NCBI GenBank assembly: GCA_030740295.1
Contig: JASLXP010001083.1
Coordinates: 1-18,098, forward strand
Direction of reading: 5' to 3'
Origin: Planctomycetota bacterium
Lineage (GTDB): Bacteria > Planctomycetota > PUPC01 > JACPCR01
DNA: 18,098 bases
Part shown: piece after piece, positions 14,388-18,098 of the stretch
Layout: every line of letters starts with the position of its first letter
Position numbering within the stretch: the stretch's first letter is position 1
Position numbers and translations under genes: made by a program
Notes under the pieces: model-generated
The model's input: only the letters and a program-made list of their open reading frames with translations
The model's database searches: none
What the model was told of the DNA's origin: nothing

Positions 14388-16028
14388 ATGAGAATGGGAA
14401 CAGCTTTACTCCTCGCAGCTCTGCCTGGCCTGCGAGCCGCACAGGCCGAGGGAGGTGGTGCCGTGAAGAACGCGATCGATCTCATGCCCTGGCGCGCCGC
14501 AGATGACATCATCGAAGGTTGGGACTGGTCGCTACCGACGGGTGTGAAGCCGGTTCCGTATAGCGGTGTCAAGTTTTGGGACAAGGCGGATCGCCCGTTC
14601 CCTGGCAATCGATACGTGTCCATCAGATCGAGTTGGCGTGAGTGTGAGCCGAAAGAAGGTGACTATGACTTCGAGCCGCTGAGGAAGAAGCTCAAGGGCC
14701 TGCCGGCGTGGTGCGCAGGAGCGGAACTTCACATCTACGCCTCCGTGGCAGAGACAAAGTATTTCACAGATTCATCGCTGAAGGAGATAAGGAAGACAAC
14801 GCCCGGTACTGCGCCCGAATGGCTTGTGATGGAACACCAGATTCCAACCACGGGAGAGAAACCCAAGACGAATCTCGCGACCCCTTTCCAGGTCGTCAAC
14901 TACGACATCTGGCGGCTGGAGTATCACTCGCGCTATCTCAAGTTCGTAGAAGCCTTTGGCAGGAGCGGTATCGCACGGATGAAGGAAGTACTAATCTCCT
15001 ACGTGCACGGGAAGTCAGCCAGCCGTGGTGAGGAAGCCGGGGGCCGATACGAGGGTACGGCGCTTGAGCGCATGAAGGAAAGGCTGGCCGCATGGGCAAA
15101 GGCATTCAAGGGCGTCGAACACAAGCTGGCGTGGGTGGGACATAAAAGCGACCTGCTCGACTATGCCTACGACCTCGGCATGGGACAGCGGAACGGTTTC
15201 GTTGAGATGTATCTCATGCATTGTGAGAACCCACACTTGGGGCAAAGCATTGACGAGGACGGCTACCTCATCGTCGATGAGACGTGTCCGCCCATTCGTC
15301 ATGGTCGGGCCTTCGGCGATGAGAACGAAGAGTACAACAAACGAACTCACGTGCCGCGATTCGGCCCAATCGAGACGTGGGCGCACCGTTACCGCGAGTC
15401 CATGCTACGTGCACTTCAGATGCGGCGTAACTTCATCTGGGCGGAGGGCAATCCGTGGGTGGATACCCAGTTGCTCTCGTACGTCGGCCTCGAACTGGGC
15501 CGCAACACCAGTAACACGCCCGACGTGTGGTGTTACCTGCGCCAGAGCTACGTCCGCAGCCGCGGGAAGGCAAAACCCGTGAAGAACTTCGAACGATGGC
15601 TCTTCCAGCGTGACCGCGGAGGCTACCGGACCCTGCCGGCCGTAAAGGTGACGATACCCGACCAGTTGCGCTGCCATCATCCCAAACACAAGTACGATTA
15701 CATCGCGCGCCGTACCGACATGGCCAGCGGCAATAGCGCCATCGGATTCGCCGTGGATGATCGGTTCCTCTCCCGCGGCCCATACAAGGTGGCGATCAAA
15801 GTGACGTACCACGACATCGGCAAAGGGAAGTGGAGCATGGTGTACCTAACGCCCAATGGCGAAGCCACCTGCGCCGTCTCGTGCGAGAACACGGGCAAGA
15901 TCAAGACCGCGACATTCTTTCTCGATGACGCGAGCTTTCCGGCGAAAGGAACTGCTTTCGACTTCGAAATCCGAGCAACCGGAGACGACGCGACCATCAG
16001 CTTCGTGCGAGTCATTCGTACGCCTTGA
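14388..16028 (+). CDS. Secreted glycoside-hydrolase-like TIM-barrel protein with C-terminal beta-sandwich
   Basis: ATG at 14388 has GAGGA 6 nt upstream. Residues 1-20 form a signal peptide (TALLLAALPGLRAAQA, cut before EGGG). The segment YVSIRSSWRECEPKEGDYDF (76-95) is the pattern of GH42/GH5-like (beta/alpha)8 enzymes, where a W-x-x-x-EP-x-EG-x-YDF motif precedes the first catalytic strands. A long alpha/beta region follows (about 100-430), then a beta-rich domain of about 110 residues (PYKVAIKVTYHD to the end) that looks like a carbohydrate-binding or galactose-binding fold. Catalytic acids are not obvious: the place where an acid/base would be expected reads LISYVHGKSASRGEE. So it could be an inactive or unusual hydrolase. 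It probably acts on an extracellular glycan. The length of 546 residues is plausible for the architecture. Confidence 0.75.
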   Translation: MRMGTALLLAALPGLRAAQAEGGGAVKNAIDLMPWRAADDIIEGWDWSLPTGVKPVPYSGVKFWDKADRPFPGNRYVSIRSSWRECEPKEGDYDFEPLRKKLKGLPAWCAGAELHIYASVAETKYFTDSSLKEIRKTTPGTAPEWLVMEHQIPTTGEKPKTNLATPFQVVNYDIWRLEYHSRYLKFVEAFGRSGIARMKEVLISYVHGKSASRGEEAGGRYEGTALERMKERLAAWAKAFKGVEHKLAWVGHKSDLLDYAYDLGMGQRNGFVEMYLMHCENPHLGQSIDEDGYLIVDETCPPIRHGRAFGDENEEYNKRTHVPRFGPIETWAHRYRESMLRALQMRRNFIWAEGNPWVDTQLLSYVGLELGRNTSNTPDVWCYLRQSYVRSRGKAKPVKNFERWLFQRDRGGYRTLPAVKVTIPDQLRCHHPKHKYDYIARRTDMASGNSAIGFAVDDRFLSRGPYKVAIKVTYHDIGKGKWSMVYLTPNGEATCAVSCENTGKIKTATFFLDDASFPAKGTAFDFEIRATGDDATISFVRVIRTP

Positions 16029-16163
16029 ACCGCATACTTGCACGCTCAAGAGCAAACGGAGCGACCAACCCGATCCCTTTGATGGAGAAGTTAAAACGGA
16101 GTTTCAACGAACGTCTGTGAACAGAGTGTAGAATGGCGGCTTACTCTATGGTCTGAAGGAGCA

Positions 16164-18098
16164 ATGGACGTGAATACTGCCAACCGAGCCAGCCTTCTAT
16201 TCTTCGTCGTTGCCGCCGGCGCGGCCTTCGGTGAGCCCGATCCCTCTGCCCAAGCCGAATCGAAAGAAAAACCGCGCATTCTGTTCCTGGCGCACGAGCT
16301 GCGTGCGAGGGAATTGCGGCTTGCGGACAAGGTTGAGAAGGACGTCAAACAGGAGGGCTTTGCCATTGCCTGGCACAATTCCATGGCAGACCTCACCCAT
16401 GAGTTCCTGCGCCAGTTCCATGCGGTGGTGGTCTACTACCATCATGTCGCGCCGAGGCCGGACGACCGTATCAAAAACGGGCTCGGGGAACTTCGCAGGT
16501 ACGTTAAGGCGGGCGGCGGGCTCCTTGTCACCAAGGATCTTTACAGCCGGCGCGGCCAGGATTTCTACCGCGAGCTTCTCAATCCGCTGGAAATCGAGAT
16601 CTTGATGGAGCAGGTTCAGGATCAGCAGAACGTTTACCGGCTGAAAACACTTGGCACGCGACAACATGGCGCGTTCGGCTGGACCGACGCCATCACCAAA
16701 CATCCGGCGACTGAAGGAGTGGAAGGTCTGTTCTACTCACTGGGCCAGTGGGAGCCCGGAGAGCCTGGAGTCCTTCCACTCAAAGCGGGCGCCGATTGGC
16801 AGGCGCTTGTGCGAGGTATGCCGGATGCCTCGACGTTCGTCCCGCCACCGGTCGGCCACAGCCCCAAGGCGCGGAAGATTCCAGGAACATATTCCGAGTC
16901 GCCTCCGTTGCTGGCGGCTCGCAGCTTTGGCAAAGGGCGCGTCGCTGTCTGGCCAACGCTGGCAACATTCACCTTGCTCGACGGCTATTCACCGATCCTG
17001 GAAAACGGCATTGTGATGCGCGGCCGGCGGGGCAGTATGAGGAGTGATGGGGCACGACTGACCTACAACCTTCTGCGCTGGCTCTCCGAACACTCGCTTT
17101 CCGACAAGTCATTCGGCAACGCCATTGCCAAGTCGAAGCTGAAACCGAAGCAGACGGCGGAGCCGGAGGAATTGCCCTTGGGCTTTCGCACTATCGACTG
17201 GAAAGAGGTCAGGGAATTCGGACCGGCCTTCCAGCACGCGTATCTTGGGCTGATCGGCGCCCGGACCTCGCTGTCCACAGGCAAGGGCACTCCGGACCAA
17301 TTTATCGCGGCAGCGAAAGAAGTCGGATACGAGTTCATCGTTTTCTGCGAAGACATCAACGAAATGCCGAAACAGAACTGGCTGAAGCTCGTGGAAGCGT
17401 GTGAGAAAGGCACGGACGAAAAGTTCCGAGCCATCCCCGGCATGTACTACCTGGACAACGAAGGCGACGCTTTTGCCGTGCTCGGCAACATCGGTTATCC
17501 GCCGCAGGAATGGGCCGATCCCAAGAACCCGAAGAAGAAGATTCTCTACAACGGCACGATCCGAATGGCCGTGAACCCGATCCCGCCGATCGTGATGCTG
17601 CCGTTGAAAACCAACAAGCGTCCGGCCCGGCTGCACAGTTCGTTCTACGGCTATGCCATCCAGGTCTATGAAGACGGCAACCTGCTGGCGGAAGACTGGG
17701 ACACCTATTTCCGCTTGCAGAAGGAGGGGCTGGGACTGTTCCCGACGGCCGTTCACATCGTGAAGAAGCCTGCAGAGGTGGCGCGTGCACGCAAGCTCGG
17801 CATGCAGGCTTACATCCGTGCAGATTCGCTGGACAAACTGCTGGAGTCGGTAGACATGACCAGCAGCGCCCGCGGACGCTTCTTCAAGCCAGCTTCTGCT
17901 TCATCGGGGCCAGAGATCTGCACGATGTTCGCGCGGAACTGGGGCACTTCCGACCTTACTATCGTGGATAACGACCGCTACCGGCTGCGGATGCTCGTCC
18001 GATCCGACAAGGGATTGGCCGAAGTCCGGCTCAATGACAGAGGACGGACCATTCGTCGTTTCCTTCTCAACGGCGCCAAAGAATTCCGCAAGACACTC
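16164..18098 (+). CDS. Secreted protein with GATase/ThuA-like and PHP-like domains (partial, runs off window)
   Basis: The frame is open from the ATG at 16164 to the last base (645 codons), so the 3' end is missing. AAGGAG at 16156-16161 is only 2 nt from that ATG but 8 nt from the in-frame GTG at 16170, which may be the real start. Residues 1-23 are a signal peptide (SLLFFVVAAGAAFGE). Residues about 37-330 begin with PRILFLAHELRARELRLADK and contain FHAVVVYYHH and LRRYVKAGGGLLVTKD, a ThuA/GATase1-like alpha/beta fold. Residues about 355-510 resemble a PHP domain (GTPDQFIAAAKEVGYEFIVF), but the metal motif LHxHT is replaced by LIGARTS (363-369) and the TDH motif by FCEDIN (394-399). The rest is unassigned. 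It follows the secreted glycosidase-like gene by 135 bp and probably belongs to the same extracellular glycan system. Function is unknown. Confidence 0.8.
   Translation, partial: MDVNTANRASLLFFVVAAGAAFGEPDPSAQAESKEKPRILFLAHELRARELRLADKVEKDVKQEGFAIAWHNSMADLTHEFLRQFHAVVVYYHHVAPRPDDRIKNGLGELRRYVKAGGGLLVTKDLYSRRGQDFYRELLNPLEIEILMEQVQDQQNVYRLKTLGTRQHGAFGWTDAITKHPATEGVEGLFYSLGQWEPGEPGVLPLKAGADWQALVRGMPDASTFVPPPVGHSPKARKIPGTYSESPPLLAARSFGKGRVAVWPTLATFTLLDGYSPILENGIVMRGRRGSMRSDGARLTYNLLRWLSEHSLSDKSFGNAIAKSKLKPKQTAEPEELPLGFRTIDWKEVREFGPAFQHAYLGLIGARTSLSTGKGTPDQFIAAAKEVGYEFIVFCEDINEMPKQNWLKLVEACEKGTDEKFRAIPGMYYLDNEGDAFAVLGNIGYPPQEWADPKNPKKKILYNGTIRMAVNPIPPIVMLPLKTNKRPARLHSSFYGYAIQVYEDGNLLAEDWDTYFRLQKEGLGLFPTAVHIVKKPAEVARARKLGMQAYIRADSLDKLLESVDMTSSARGRFFKPASASSGPEICTMFARNWGTSDLTIVDNDRYRLRMLVRSDKGLAEVRLNDRGRTIRRFLLNGAKEFRKTL

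Overview
This window looks like a bacterial chromosome fragment from a GC-rich, carbohydrate-degrading lineage. The left end carries the conserved order [probable tail of a ribosomal-protein gene]-prfA-prmC. The rest is accessory, with gene families that cluster in genomes of the Planctomycetota, Lentisphaerota, Hydrogenedentota and Sumerlaeota type: a PhyH dioxygenase beside an FAD oxidoreductase, a UROD-like protein, a GH130 phosphorylase, a secreted beta-helix protein and large secreted multidomain proteins. The phylum is an inference from gene content only. Start sites are mixed: several genes have a clear Shine-Dalgarno sequence (4579 minus, 7398, 8051, 12540 minus, 13125, 14388, 16164/16170), while prfA, prmC and the PhyH gene have none that I can see.

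Region 1 (1-2442, + strand): an Ala/Glu/Pro-rich C-terminal tail of a truncated gene, a candidate terminator, a repeat-bearing leader, then release factor 1 (prfA) and its glutamine methyltransferase (prmC). PrmC carries an unusual acidic insertion of about 55-60 residues.

Region 2 (2448-7020): two divergent operon-like pairs around a shared 165-bp intergenic region. The minus pair is a uronate-isomerase-like (UxaC-type) amidohydrolase followed, with a TTGA overlap, by a LytM/M23-like protein without a signal peptide. The plus pair is a PhyH-family dioxygenase followed, with a GTGA overlap, by an FAD-dependent oxidoreductase.

Region 3 (7021-8317): mostly non-coding, with a long inverted repeat whose arms end in heptanucleotide repeats, a small Cys-rich (zinc-ribbon-like) protein gene, and a small secreted PepSY-like protein that appears to lack its C-terminal strand.

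Region 4 (8308-12540, - strand): an operon of GH130 phosphorylase, secreted right-handed beta-helix protein and UROD-family protein. It reads as a beta-mannoside or other polysaccharide breakdown module: the beta-helix protein outside the cell, the phosphorylase inside, and the UROD-like protein of unknown role.

Region 5 (12541-18098, + strand): a divergent intergenic region with a perfect 12-bp palindrome, a small unknown protein, an unknown 370-residue protein built from an internal duplication, a secreted glycoside-hydrolase-like protein, and a large secreted protein (running off the window) that joins a GATase/ThuA-like domain to a PHP-like domain that has lost its metal-binding signature. 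No tRNA, rRNA, CRISPR array, transposase or prophage gene was recognised.
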